Shown piece by piece: positions 1 to 5,317 of a stretch of 7,248 nucleotides of DNA. Source of the stretch: an uncultured Anaerolineae bacterium. Lineage in GTDB: Bacteria; Chloroflexota; Anaerolineae; B4-G1; DUEL01. The notes beneath the pieces are model-generated. The model was not told where the DNA came from. It worked only from the letters and a program-made list of their open reading frames with translations, and did no database searches. Both the position numbers and the translations under genes were made by a program. The DNA is taken from assembly GCA_937942115.1 (NCBI GenBank), contig CALDFY010000372.1, forward strand, positions 1-7,248, written 5' to 3'. Position 1 is the first letter of the stretch; every line of letters starts with the position of its first letter.

Positions 1-126
1 GCGTCCTATCTGAAAAGTGTCAGGTAGCCAGATCACCGGCTTTATCAACTATCTGCGGAAAGACCATCAATAACCCGACTCCATAGACTCCGGACTGTGG
101 ACTCCGGACTTCGGACTATATAGCCT
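1..126. other. Upstream intergenic / unresolved gene end
   Basis: This stretch precedes ylxR and has no gene I can name. From operon knowledge, nusA should end near here. All three + frames close within 86 nt: frame 1 at TAG 25-27, frame 2 at TGA 11-13 and again at TAA 71-73, frame 3 at TAG 84-86. The remaining tails (8 to about 27 residues) match nothing I recognise as a NusA C-terminus, so the upstream gene may end in one of these frames or entirely to the left. The right part (77-120) is a short heptamer array, listed separately. No convincing Shine-Dalgarno sequence precedes the ylxR ATG at 127. Confidence 0.4.
86..120 (+). repeat. GACTCCG heptamer array before ylxR
   Basis: The tetramer GACT occurs at 86, 93, 100, 107 and 114, exactly 7 nt apart, with units GACTCCG, GACTGTG, GACTCCG, GACTTCG and GACTATA. 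A further GACTCCA at 77 is offset by 9 nt. The array fills the 50 nt before the ylxR start and ends 6 nt before its ATG. Heptanucleotide tandem repeats between genes are known in some bacterial genomes (STRR-type repeats in cyanobacteria, for example). Whether this one has a role is unknown. Confidence 0.7.
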
Positions 127-447
127 ATGACCCGAGGCCGACGCAAACACATTCCTCAGCGCACCTGTGTGGCGTGCCGCGCGGTGCGCCCGAAGCGGGC
201 CCTCATCCGCATCGTCCGCACTCCAGAGGGAGAGGTCCGGGTGGACGAGCGGGGCAAGCAGAGCGGACGGGGCGCTTATCTCTGCGCGCAACGAGTCTGC
301 TGGGAGGAGGCGCTGAGACGGCGCCGGCTGGATACGGCTCTACGCACCACCCTGGACGAAGCCACAATGGAGACCCTCAGGGCCTACGCCCAATCTCTGC
401 CGGAACGACTGGAGGAGGCGGAGGCGCCGGAGGGGCAGGGGATGTAG
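127..447 (+). CDS. ylxR: YlxR/RnpM family RNA-binding protein (DUF448)
   Basis: A 106-residue basic protein of the YlxR (DUF448) family. The diagnostic elements are the N-terminal RTCVACR motif (Cys14, Cys17), the ELIR-like segment ALIRIVRTPEGEVRVD (about 25-40), and GRGAYLC (47-53) followed by Cys58. The four cysteines resemble a metal-binding set, and the family fold binds RNA. In Bacillus subtilis the homologue was renamed RnpM because it binds the RNase P RNA and modulates the enzyme; it has also been described as nucleoid-associated. About 30 acidic C-terminal residues follow the conserved core. The family normally sits between nusA and infB, as expected here, but the ylxQ (L7Ae-like) gene that often follows in Firmicutes is missing. 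The ATG at 127 is chosen because the conserved core begins about 10 residues later; no clear ribosome binding site is visible. Confidence 0.93.
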   Translation: MTRGRRKHIPQRTCVACRAVRPKRALIRIVRTPEGEVRVDERGKQSGRGAYLCAQRVCWEEALRRRRLDTALRTTLDEATMETLRAYAQSLPERLEEAEAPEGQGM

Positions 448-453
448 GCGGAA

Positions 454-598
454 CCTCACCCCTCCCCTGGCCCTTCGGGCCACTCCCTCCCCTGAACTTT
501 GGCTTTTCCGGCGAAGGGGTGAAAAGAAAGAGGGGGTCTTTCAACCCGCTGGCGAAAAGGCCCAACTTGAGGGGAGGGGGACAGGGGGTGGAGTGAGG
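454..598. repeat. Stem-rich MITE-like element between ylxR and infB
   Basis: This ~145-bp non-coding block starts 6 nt after the ylxR stop and ends just before the infB Shine-Dalgarno sequence. Its ends are inverted: CCTCAC (454-459) against GTGAGG (593-598). Longer arms follow: C-rich 483-510 is about 80% complementary to G-rich 553-580, and an inner pair 517-527/537-547 matches at 9 of 11 positions. The left arm also holds a small perfect hairpin, GGCCC-TTC-GGGCC (469-481). Terminal inverted repeats plus internal symmetry resemble a miniature inverted-repeat element or a REP-like unit; no transposase and no target-site duplication could be identified. In RNA the C-rich arm includes CCTCC (486-490), complementary to the infB ribosome binding site, so sequestration is possible but is inference. 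Confidence 0.6.
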
Positions 599-600
599 AA

Positions 601-606
601 AGGAGG
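601..606 (+). promoter_or_regulatory. infB Shine-Dalgarno sequence
   Basis: AGGAGG, preceded by AAA, lies 4 nt before the ATG at 611. It is the strongest ribosome binding site in the window and decides the infB start in favour of ATG 611 over the in-frame GTG at 593, which lies upstream of the site and inside the preceding repeat element. Confidence 0.8.
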
Positions 607-610
607 ATGG

Positions 611-2404
611 ATGGCGGATAAAAACAACCGAGTCATTGAAATACCGGCCCGCCTGACGGTCCGTGAACTGGCCCAATTGATGAACGTCAGCCCCATTGAC
701 GTCATCAAGCGGTTGATGTACGACGGCATCATCGCCACGATTAACCAGACCATTGACTACGAGACGGCCGCCATCGTGGCCTCGGAAATGGGGTTTGAAC
801 CGCGCGAGGAAACCGTCGCCGTTGCGGAAGAAGAGGCGGCCCTCGCCGGACCGACTCCTCTCTGGGAGCGATTATACGCTCAGGAGGACCCGGCAAACCT
901 GCGTCCCCGCCCGCCGGTCGTCACGGTTTTGGGGCACGTAGACCACGGCAAGACTTCGTTGCTGGACGCCATCCGCCAGACCGACGTCGCCGCCGGGGAG
1001 GTCGGCGGCATCACCCAGCACATCGGCGCCTATCAGGTGGAGCATAACGGGCGCCTCATCACTTTTCTGGATACGCCGGGCCACGAGGCCTTCACCGCCA
1101 TGCGGGCACGCGGCGCCCAGACCACCGACATCGCCATCCTGGTCGTCGCCGCCGACGACGGCGTGATGCCTCAGACCGTAGAGGCCATCAACCACGCCCG
1201 CGCGGCCCGCGTGCCCATCATCGTCGCCCTGAACAAAATAGATAAACCCACTGCCCAGCCGGAACGGGTCAAGCGGCAACTGAGCGATCTGGGCCTGACC
1301 CCGGACGAATGGGGCGGTGATACGTTCGTCATTCCCGTATCGGCCAAGAAGCGCATCGGCCTGGAAGACCTGCTGGCGACCATTCTCCTGGTCGCCGACG
1401 AGCAGAACATCCGGGCCAATCCCAACCGTCCCGCCGTCGGCACCGTCCTGGAGGCCCAACTGGACCGCAGTATGGGCCCCACCGCGACCGTCCTGGTCCA
1501 GAACGGCACCCTTCGGGTGGGCGACGCGGTGGTCGCCGGGACGGTCTACGGGCGGGTGCGCCGGATGCTGGATAGCCACGGCAAGCCCATCCGGGAGGCG
1601 CCCCCCTCCACGCCCGCCCTGATTCTGGGCCTTTCGGACGTCCCCACCGCCGGAGACATCTTTGAGGTGGTGGAAAGCGAAAAAGTCGCCCGCGCCATCG
1701 CTGCCCAGAGGCAACAGGAGCGCGAAGCCCAGGCGGCTCGTCCCACCCGTCTCACCCTGGACGACCTTTCCCGCAGCATCCGGCAGGGACAGGCCAGAGA
1801 ACTCAACCTCATCATCAAAGCCGACGTCCAGGGCTCCATTGAACCCATCGTCTCCTCCCTCTCCAAACTGGGCCGCGAGGACCTGAAGGTCAACATCATC
1901 CACGCGGCGGCCGGAAACGTCACCGAGTCCGACATCAACCTGGCGATTGCCTCGCGCGCCATCGTCATCGGCTTTCAAGTGACGGTGGACCCGGCGGCCC
2001 GGCGGCTGGCCGAAAACGAGGGAGTGGACGTCCGCATTTACGACATCATCTACGAGTTAATAGACGAAGTGGAACTGGCCCTCAAGGGCCTTCTGGAACC
2101 GACCTACGTGGAGAAGACCATTGGCAAGGCCGAAGTACGGGCGACGTTTGAGATTTCCAAAGTCGGTCGGGTGGCCGGTTGCTATGTTCTGGAGGGGGAG
2201 GTGCGCCGCAACGCTCGCGCCCGCCTCTTCCGGCAGGGGGAGCAGAAGTTTGACGGCCCCCTGGCCTCCCTGAAACGCTTCGCCAAAGACGTGCGCGAGG
2301 TCAAGGCGGGCTACGAGTGTGGCATCGGCCTGGAAGGATTCCACGACATCCAGGTCGGGGACATCCTGGAATTTTACGTCAAGGAGCGAGTAGCGCAAGA
2401 TTAA
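611..2404 (+). CDS. infB: Translation initiation factor IF-2 (short form)
   Basis: GTPase that delivers initiator tRNA to the 30S subunit and promotes subunit joining. Starting at ATG 611 it is 597 aa, shorter than the E. coli (about 890) and B. subtilis (about 716) proteins because a single IF2_N-type domain (about 8-60) is joined to the G domain by a short linker. All GTPase motifs are present: G1 GHVDHGKT (108-115), G2 Thr135 in GGITQHIG, G3 DTPGH (154-158), G4 NKID (208-211), G5 SAKK (244-247). The domain II beta-barrel (GTVLEAQLDRSMGPTATVLVQ), IF-2 domain III (LNLIIKADVQGSIE) and the C2 fMet-tRNA-binding domain follow. The last residues, VAQD, and the TAA stop are read from a palindromic repeat found again at the end of truB. 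The gene is preceded by a good Shine-Dalgarno sequence and followed after 21 nt by rbfA. Confidence 0.98.
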   Translation: MADKNNRVIEIPARLTVRELAQLMNVSPIDVIKRLMYDGIIATINQTIDYETAAIVASEMGFEPREETVAVAEEEAALAGPTPLWERLYAQEDPANLRPRPPVVTVLGHVDHGKTSLLDAIRQTDVAAGEVGGITQHIGAYQVEHNGRLITFLDTPGHEAFTAMRARGAQTTDIAILVVAADDGVMPQTVEAINHARAARVPIIVALNKIDKPTAQPERVKRQLSDLGLTPDEWGGDTFVIPVSAKKRIGLEDLLATILLVADEQNIRANPNRPAVGTVLEAQLDRSMGPTATVLVQNGTLRVGDAVVAGTVYGRVRRMLDSHGKPIREAPPSTPALILGLSDVPTAGDIFEVVESEKVARAIAAQRQQEREAQAARPTRLTLDDLSRSIRQGQARELNLIIKADVQGSIEPIVSSLSKLGREDLKVNIIHAAAGNVTESDINLAIASRAIVIGFQVTVDPAARRLAENEGVDVRIYDIIYELIDEVELALKGLLEPTYVEKTIGKAEVRATFEISKVGRVAGCYVLEGEVRRNARARLFRQGEQKFDGPLASLKRFAKDVREVKAGYECGIGLEGFHDIQVGDILEFYVKERVAQD

Positions 2405-2421
2405 TCTTGCGCTCTTGCGCT
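2390..2421. repeat. Palindromic repeat overlapping the infB stop, copy 1
   Basis: A perfect 22-bp palindrome spans 2392-2413; its core GCGCAAGATTAATCTTGCGC (2393-2412) includes the infB TAA stop (2402-2404). As RNA it can form a 9-bp stem with a UUAA loop that contains the stop codon. The 23 nt at 2390-2412 match 4737-4759 at the end of truB with one difference (A2403 versus T4750). It continues as two tandem CTTGCGCT octamers (2406-2413, 2414-2421), related to the CYTGCGC heptamers found later in the operon. It occupies almost the whole gap before rbfA, so no Shine-Dalgarno sequence remains for that gene. Confidence 0.85.
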
Positions 2422-2425
2422 ACGA

Positions 2426-2788
2426 ATGATGGGCAAAAAATACCAGAAGCGAGCTGCCGATTTGATTCAAACCCATCTGACCGACCTGCTCCAGACGCAG
2501 GTCAACGACCCGCGCCTGCAGATGTTGACCATCACCGGCGTAGAGGTGACCCCGGATGCGACCCGGGCCCACGTCTATTTCACCGCACTGGGGGATATGG
2601 AGCGGCAAGCCGAAGTGCAGGCCGCCATTCAGAGCGCTGCCGGATTCCTCCGTCGGGAACTGGGCCGTCGGCTCCGTCTGCGCAACACCCCCGAACTGGT
2701 TTTCCATTGGGATTCTTCTATAGAACGGGGCGAGCGCATTGCGGGGTTGATTGACCGTCTGCGGGAGGAAGAACTCTCAGGAGAATGA
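2426..2788 (+). CDS. rbfA: Ribosome-binding factor A
   Basis: A 120-residue cold-shock-type assembly factor that binds the immature 30S subunit and helps finish 16S rRNA 5'-end maturation. The sequence shows the single type II KH domain of the family: the N-terminal helix with KYQKRAADLIQTHLTDLL, then the NDPRLQMLTITGVEVTPD segment, the AHVYFTALGD strand, and the C-terminal signature RNTPELVFHWDSSIERGERI. The length is typical. Two adjacent in-frame ATG codons (2426, 2429) could start it. No Shine-Dalgarno sequence is present, because the 21-nt gap after infB is taken up by a palindromic repeat, so re-initiation after infB is plausible. Its stop overlaps the start of the DHH gene as ATGA (2785-2788), which suggests coupled translation. 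Confidence 0.96.
   Translation: MMGKKYQKRAADLIQTHLTDLLQTQVNDPRLQMLTITGVEVTPDATRAHVYFTALGDMERQAEVQAAIQSAAGFLRRELGRRLRLRNTPELVFHWDSSIERGERIAGLIDRLREEELSGE
2779..2783 (+). promoter_or_regulatory. Shine-Dalgarno sequence of the DHH phosphoesterase gene
   Basis: AGGAG at the end of rbfA lies 1 nt before ATG 2785 and 4 nt before the in-frame ATG 2788. The spacing slightly favours 2788 as the actual start; the protein differs by one residue. The site lies inside the rbfA coding sequence, consistent with translational coupling. Confidence 0.55.
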
Positions 2789-3798
2789 TGGTCGCTCCCT
2801 CTTCCCTCTCGCATCCGGTACTGGAGCAGGTCGGGCAGTATATCCGCCAGGCGCGGCGGGTCGCCATTGTCACCCACGAACGGCCGGATGCCGACGCGCT
2901 GGGCTCCAGCCTGGGGCTGGCCCACGCCCTGCGCCGGATGGGCAAAGAGGCCGCCGTCTTTCTCTTTGACCCCATCCCTTTCGGCCTGGACTTTCTGCCC
3001 GGTCTGGATACCATTGTGGCCGACCTGCCCGGCCCGGAGACGGACCTGGTCATCGCTGTGGATGCCGGAGAACCGGCCCAGATCGGTCCCCGGCTCTACG
3101 ATGCCATTTGCCGCCTCGGCGTCCCGCTGGTGGTGGTAGACCATCACGAAAGCAACACCGGCTACGGAAGCATCAGCGCCGTCTTCCCTCAGACGGCCTC
3201 CACATCCGAAGTGGTGCTGATGTTGGTTCAGACGCTGGGGATCCCGATAGATCCGACCATTGCGACCTGCCTGCTGGCAGGTGTCGTTTTTGATACTCGT
3301 GCCTTCGCTACCCCGGACACCGGCCCGGAGACGCTCCAGGCCGCCGCGCTCCTGATGGAACGGGGCGGTTCCCTTTACGAAGTGATGACAGCCTACCGGG
3401 GCCAGCATCCGCTGAAGGCGCTCCGACTGTGGGGTGAGGCGCTGACCCGAATGGAGGTCCGGGACGGGGTGGCCTGGACCTCCATATCCCAGGAGATGTA
3501 CCGGGCCACGGGGACGACGATGGAGGATACGGAGGGCCTGGCCAACTTTATCCTGGATGCGGCCGACGTGCAGATTTCTCTGGTCTTCCGGGAGCGGCCT
3601 GAGGGAGGGATGATTCGGGTGAGCGCCCGTTCTAAGCCTGGCTTCAACCTGGTGCCGCTGGCTCGTTCGTTCCCCACCGGGGGCGGGCACAAGATGGCCG
3701 TCGGATTTGAAGTAGACCCGCCACTGGAAGAGGCCGTCCCGAAAACCATCGCGCGCCTGGAGGACCTGCGCCGTTCCGGACGACTGGATGACCGTTAG
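2785..3798 (+). CDS. nrnA: DHH/DHHA1 bifunctional oligoribonuclease / pAp phosphatase (NrnA-like)
   Basis: A 337-aa member of the RecJ/DHH phosphoesterase superfamily, NrnA type: a Mn-dependent enzyme that degrades 2-5 nt RNAs to mononucleotides and removes the 3' phosphate of pAp. The DHH domain motifs are in order: THERPDADALGS (His31, Asp35, Asp37), Asp93 in AVDAG, DHH at 119-121 followed by ESN, and Asp170 in FDTR. The family usually has DTG at the last site, so Arg172 is a small departure, but the metal-binding Asp is kept. The C-terminal DHHA1 domain carries the substrate-binding GGGH motif (299-302). The length fits the family (about 310-340). The position between rbfA and truB is the standard location in many Gram-positive and Chloroflexota genomes. 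Cyclic-di-AMP or pApA hydrolysis (GdpP-like) is less likely without the GGDEF/PAS part. Confidence 0.92.
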   Translation: MMVAPSSLSHPVLEQVGQYIRQARRVAIVTHERPDADALGSSLGLAHALRRMGKEAAVFLFDPIPFGLDFLPGLDTIVADLPGPETDLVIAVDAGEPAQIGPRLYDAICRLGVPLVVVDHHESNTGYGSISAVFPQTASTSEVVLMLVQTLGIPIDPTIATCLLAGVVFDTRAFATPDTGPETLQAAALLMERGGSLYEVMTAYRGQHPLKALRLWGEALTRMEVRDGVAWTSISQEMYRATGTTMEDTEGLANFILDAADVQISLVFRERPEGGMIRVSARSKPGFNLVPLARSFPTGGGHKMAVGFEVDPPLEEAVPKTIARLEDLRRSGRLDDR

Positions 3799-3815
3799 CC
3801 CCAAACTCACAGGAA

Positions 3816-3848
3816 AATCTGCGTTGAATCTGCGCTTATCCGCGTCCC
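3816..3848 (+). repeat. 11-nt tandem array in the DHH-truB gap
   Basis: Three consecutive 11-nt units fill most of the 54-nt gap: AATCTGCGTTG (3816-3826), AATCTGCGCTT (3827-3837) and ATCCGCGTCCC (3838-3848). The first two share their first eight bases; the third is a diverged copy. The array ends 4 nt before the truB ATG, leaving no Shine-Dalgarno sequence in the usual place; an AGGAAAA at 3811 is about 35 nt away, too far to serve. Confidence 0.55.
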
Positions 3849-3852
3849 ATTC

Positions 3853-4740
3853 ATGGACGGCATTCTCAACCTCAACAAACCGCGCGGCCTGACTTCCCAC
3901 GACGTGGTGGCGCGCGTGCGGTCTATTACCCGGCAGCGGGAAGTCGGCCACGCGGGCACCCTGGACCCGATGGCTACCGGCGTCCTCCTCCTCTGCCTGG
4001 GTCGGGCCACCCGCCTGGCCGAATACCTGATGGATTCTCCTAAACTCTACCGCGCCCGTATCCGCCTGGGCGTTACCACCGACACCGACGACGCGGAGGG
4101 GGCGGTCATCGCAGAAAAGCCGGTGGTGGTGGACAGGGCGGCGGTGGAGGCCGTGCTGGAGCGATTCCGGGGCCCTATCCTGCAGGTGCCGCCGATGTAT
4201 TCGGCCCTGAAGCGGGACGGCCAACCGCTTTACCGCCTGGCCCGCCAGGGACAGAGGGTGGAGCGGGAACCCCGACCGGTGGAGATTTACCGTCTGGACC
4301 TGACCCTCTGGGAGCCGCCGGAACTGACGCTGGAGGTCCTCTGCTCCCCCGGTACCTACATCCGGGCCCTGGCCCGCGACCTGGGGGAAGCCCTGGGATG
4401 TGGCGCCCATCTGACCGGTCTCGTCCGGCTGGCCAGCGGCGATTTCCGTCTGGAGGACGCGGCCGAACTGGATGCGCTCACGCCGGAGCGGTTGCCGGAA
4501 CTCTTGCTCCCCCCCGATGCGGCCCTGCGCCGCTATCCGGCGCTCTTCCTGGATGCGGCTCAAGCGCGCGCCGTCCGCCACGGCCGGGACATCCCGGCTG
4601 TCCTGCTGGCAGACGACCGCAAAGCGGGACAAAGGGATGCCCCACTGGCCCGCGCCTATGGCCCCGACGGCCGCCTGCTGGCAGTGCTGGAATACCGCCC
4701 AGACCGGTCCGTTTGGCACCCGCGCAAAGTCCTGACGTAG
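3853..4740 (+). CDS. truB: tRNA pseudouridine(55) synthase
   Basis: Converts U55 in the T-loop of elongator tRNAs to pseudouridine. The 295-residue protein opens with the family signature GILNLNKPRGLTSHDVV and has the catalytic aspartate at Asp38 in GHAGTLDPMATGVL. The KLY motif (64-66) supplies the conserved tyrosine, and the segment CSPGTYIRALARDLG near 165-180 is the conserved RNA-contacting motif. A short C-terminal PUA-like region (about 230-295) follows, giving a typical length for the shorter bacterial TruB type. The ATG at 3853 is chosen because MDGILNLNKP is the usual N-terminus; no ribosome binding site is seen. The TAG stop (4738-4740) overlaps the start of the second copy of the palindromic repeat. 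Confidence 0.97.
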   Translation: MDGILNLNKPRGLTSHDVVARVRSITRQREVGHAGTLDPMATGVLLLCLGRATRLAEYLMDSPKLYRARIRLGVTTDTDDAEGAVIAEKPVVVDRAAVEAVLERFRGPILQVPPMYSALKRDGQPLYRLARQGQRVEREPRPVEIYRLDLTLWEPPELTLEVLCSPGTYIRALARDLGEALGCGAHLTGLVRLASGDFRLEDAAELDALTPERLPELLLPPDAALRRYPALFLDAAQARAVRHGRDIPAVLLADDRKAGQRDAPLARAYGPDGRLLAVLEYRPDRSVWHPRKVLT

Positions 4741-4785
4741 CGCAAGATTTATCTTGCGCCTTGGTCTTGCGCCTTGCATCTCGCC
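4737..4785. repeat. Palindromic repeat copy 2 plus CTTGCGC heptamers after truB
   Basis: GCGCAAGAT (4740-4748) and its complement ATCTTGCGC (4751-4759) flank TT, and the element begins inside the truB TAG. Bases 4737-4759 repeat 2390-2412 at the infB end with a single difference. A run of heptamers follows: CTTGCGC at 4753 and 4766, a 6-nt CTTGGT at 4760, CTTGCAT at 4773 and CTCGCCA at 4780. The last unit contributes the A of the next gene's ATG (4786). The whole 45-nt gap between truB and the next gene is therefore repeat sequence. Confidence 0.8.
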
Positions 4786-5274
4786 ATGCAACCCATACCG
4801 TTTCGTCCCATTATCGCGGTTATCGGCGGTGCGGCGCCGATGCCCGAAGAGGAGGCCGCCGCCGAGGCGGTGGGCCGCGCGCTGGCCGAAGGAGGGGCCA
4901 TCCTCATCTGCGGTGGACGCGGCGGCGTGATGGAGGCCGCATGCCGGGGCGCCAAATCCGCCGGCGGTCTGACCATTGGCATCCTCCCCGGCCCCGACCG
5001 GCGCGAGGCCAACCCATACGTGGACATCCCCATCGTCACCGGCCTGGGCGAGGCGCGCAACGTCATCATTGCCCGGACGGCCCACGCGGTGGTGGCCGTT
5101 GGGGGCAGTTACGGCACGCTGAGTGAAATGGCATTCGCCCTCCTGTTCGGCGTGCCGGTGGTGGCGCTGGGGAGTTGGGAGGTGCGGCGCGAGGGGCATC
5201 CGCCCGCCCCCGTCATCTATGCTGAAACTCCCCAGGAGGCGGCCGCCCGCGCCCTGTCGCTGGCCCGAAAATAA
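4786..5274 (+). CDS. TIGR00725 / LOG-family Rossmann-fold protein
   Basis: A 162-residue protein with the nucleotide-binding fold shared by LOG (lysine decarboxylase-like), DprA/Smf and molybdenum carrier-like proteins. Visible motifs are an N-terminal strand IIAVIGGAA (9-17), GGRGGVMEA (43-51), GILPG (65-69), GEARN (88-92) and GGSYGTLSE (106-114). The last corresponds to the GGxGTxxE signature of LOG enzymes, with one extra residue. LOG proteins cleave cytokinin or AMP ribosides to a free base and ribose 5-phosphate; TIGR00725 members are shorter and of unknown function, so I do not assign a reaction. ATG 4786 is preferred over an in-frame TTG at 4774, which lies inside the heptamer array. 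No Shine-Dalgarno sequence is present. Its place between truB and ribF is not part of the usual operon core. Confidence 0.85.
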   Translation: MQPIPFRPIIAVIGGAAPMPEEEAAAEAVGRALAEGGAILICGGRGGVMEAACRGAKSAGGLTIGILPGPDRREANPYVDIPIVTGLGEARNVIIARTAHAVVAVGGSYGTLSEMAFALLFGVPVVALGSWEVRREGHPPAPVIYAETPQEAAARALSLARK

Positions 5275-5317
5275 CGCCCTGCGCCCTGCGCCCTGCGCTC
5301 TGCGACTTGCGCCCTGC
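5275..5317 (+). repeat. CYTGCGC heptamer array before ribF
   Basis: After the TAA of the LOG-like gene the whole 43-nt gap is a heptamer array in exact 7-nt register: CCTGCGC at 5278, 5285 and 5292, TCTGCGA at 5299, CTTGCGC at 5306 and CCTGCAT at 5313. The final unit runs into the ribF start codon (5318-5320). The unit belongs to the same family as the CTTGCGC units before the LOG-like gene and the octamers before rbfA. No ribosome binding site remains in front of ribF. Confidence 0.85.

Noticed and set aside
14..73. Short frame ending at TAA 71-73 as the end of nusA
   Set aside because: It is preceded by an in-frame TGA at 11-13, leaving 19 residues with no recognisable similarity to a NusA C-terminus.
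117..122. TATATA as a -10 box for ylxR
   Set aside because: No -35 box lies at the right distance, and the start codon is only 5 nt downstream, too close for a normal leader and slightly too close for a leaderless start.
571..598. G-quadruplex upstream of infB
   Set aside because: There are three strong G-runs (571-574, 576-580, 584-588) but only GG pairs as a fourth, and the run can pair with the C-rich arm, so a duplex stem is the simpler reading.
593..610. GTG 593 as the infB start
   Set aside because: It would place the Shine-Dalgarno sequence inside the coding region and start within the repeat element. ATG 611 gives the family-like start MADKNNRVIEIP.
872..1978. 368-codon open frame antisense to infB
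   Set aside because: It is composed of glycine-, aspartate- and valine-rich sequence typical of an antisense shadow and has no known motifs; infB is certain on the other strand.
3292..3300. Loss of function in the DHH enzyme because of DTR in place of DTG
   Set aside because: The metal-binding aspartate is retained and all other motifs are intact; one neighbouring substitution is weak evidence for inactivity.
4774..4785. TTG 4774 as the start of the LOG-like gene
   Set aside because: It lies inside a heptamer unit, has no ribosome binding site, and ATG 4786 fits the conserved first strand equally well.
5123..5317. Extended ribF start at 5123
   Set aside because: The added 65 residues are an out-of-frame reading of the LOG-like gene and of the heptamer array; the RibF family begins near ATG 5318.
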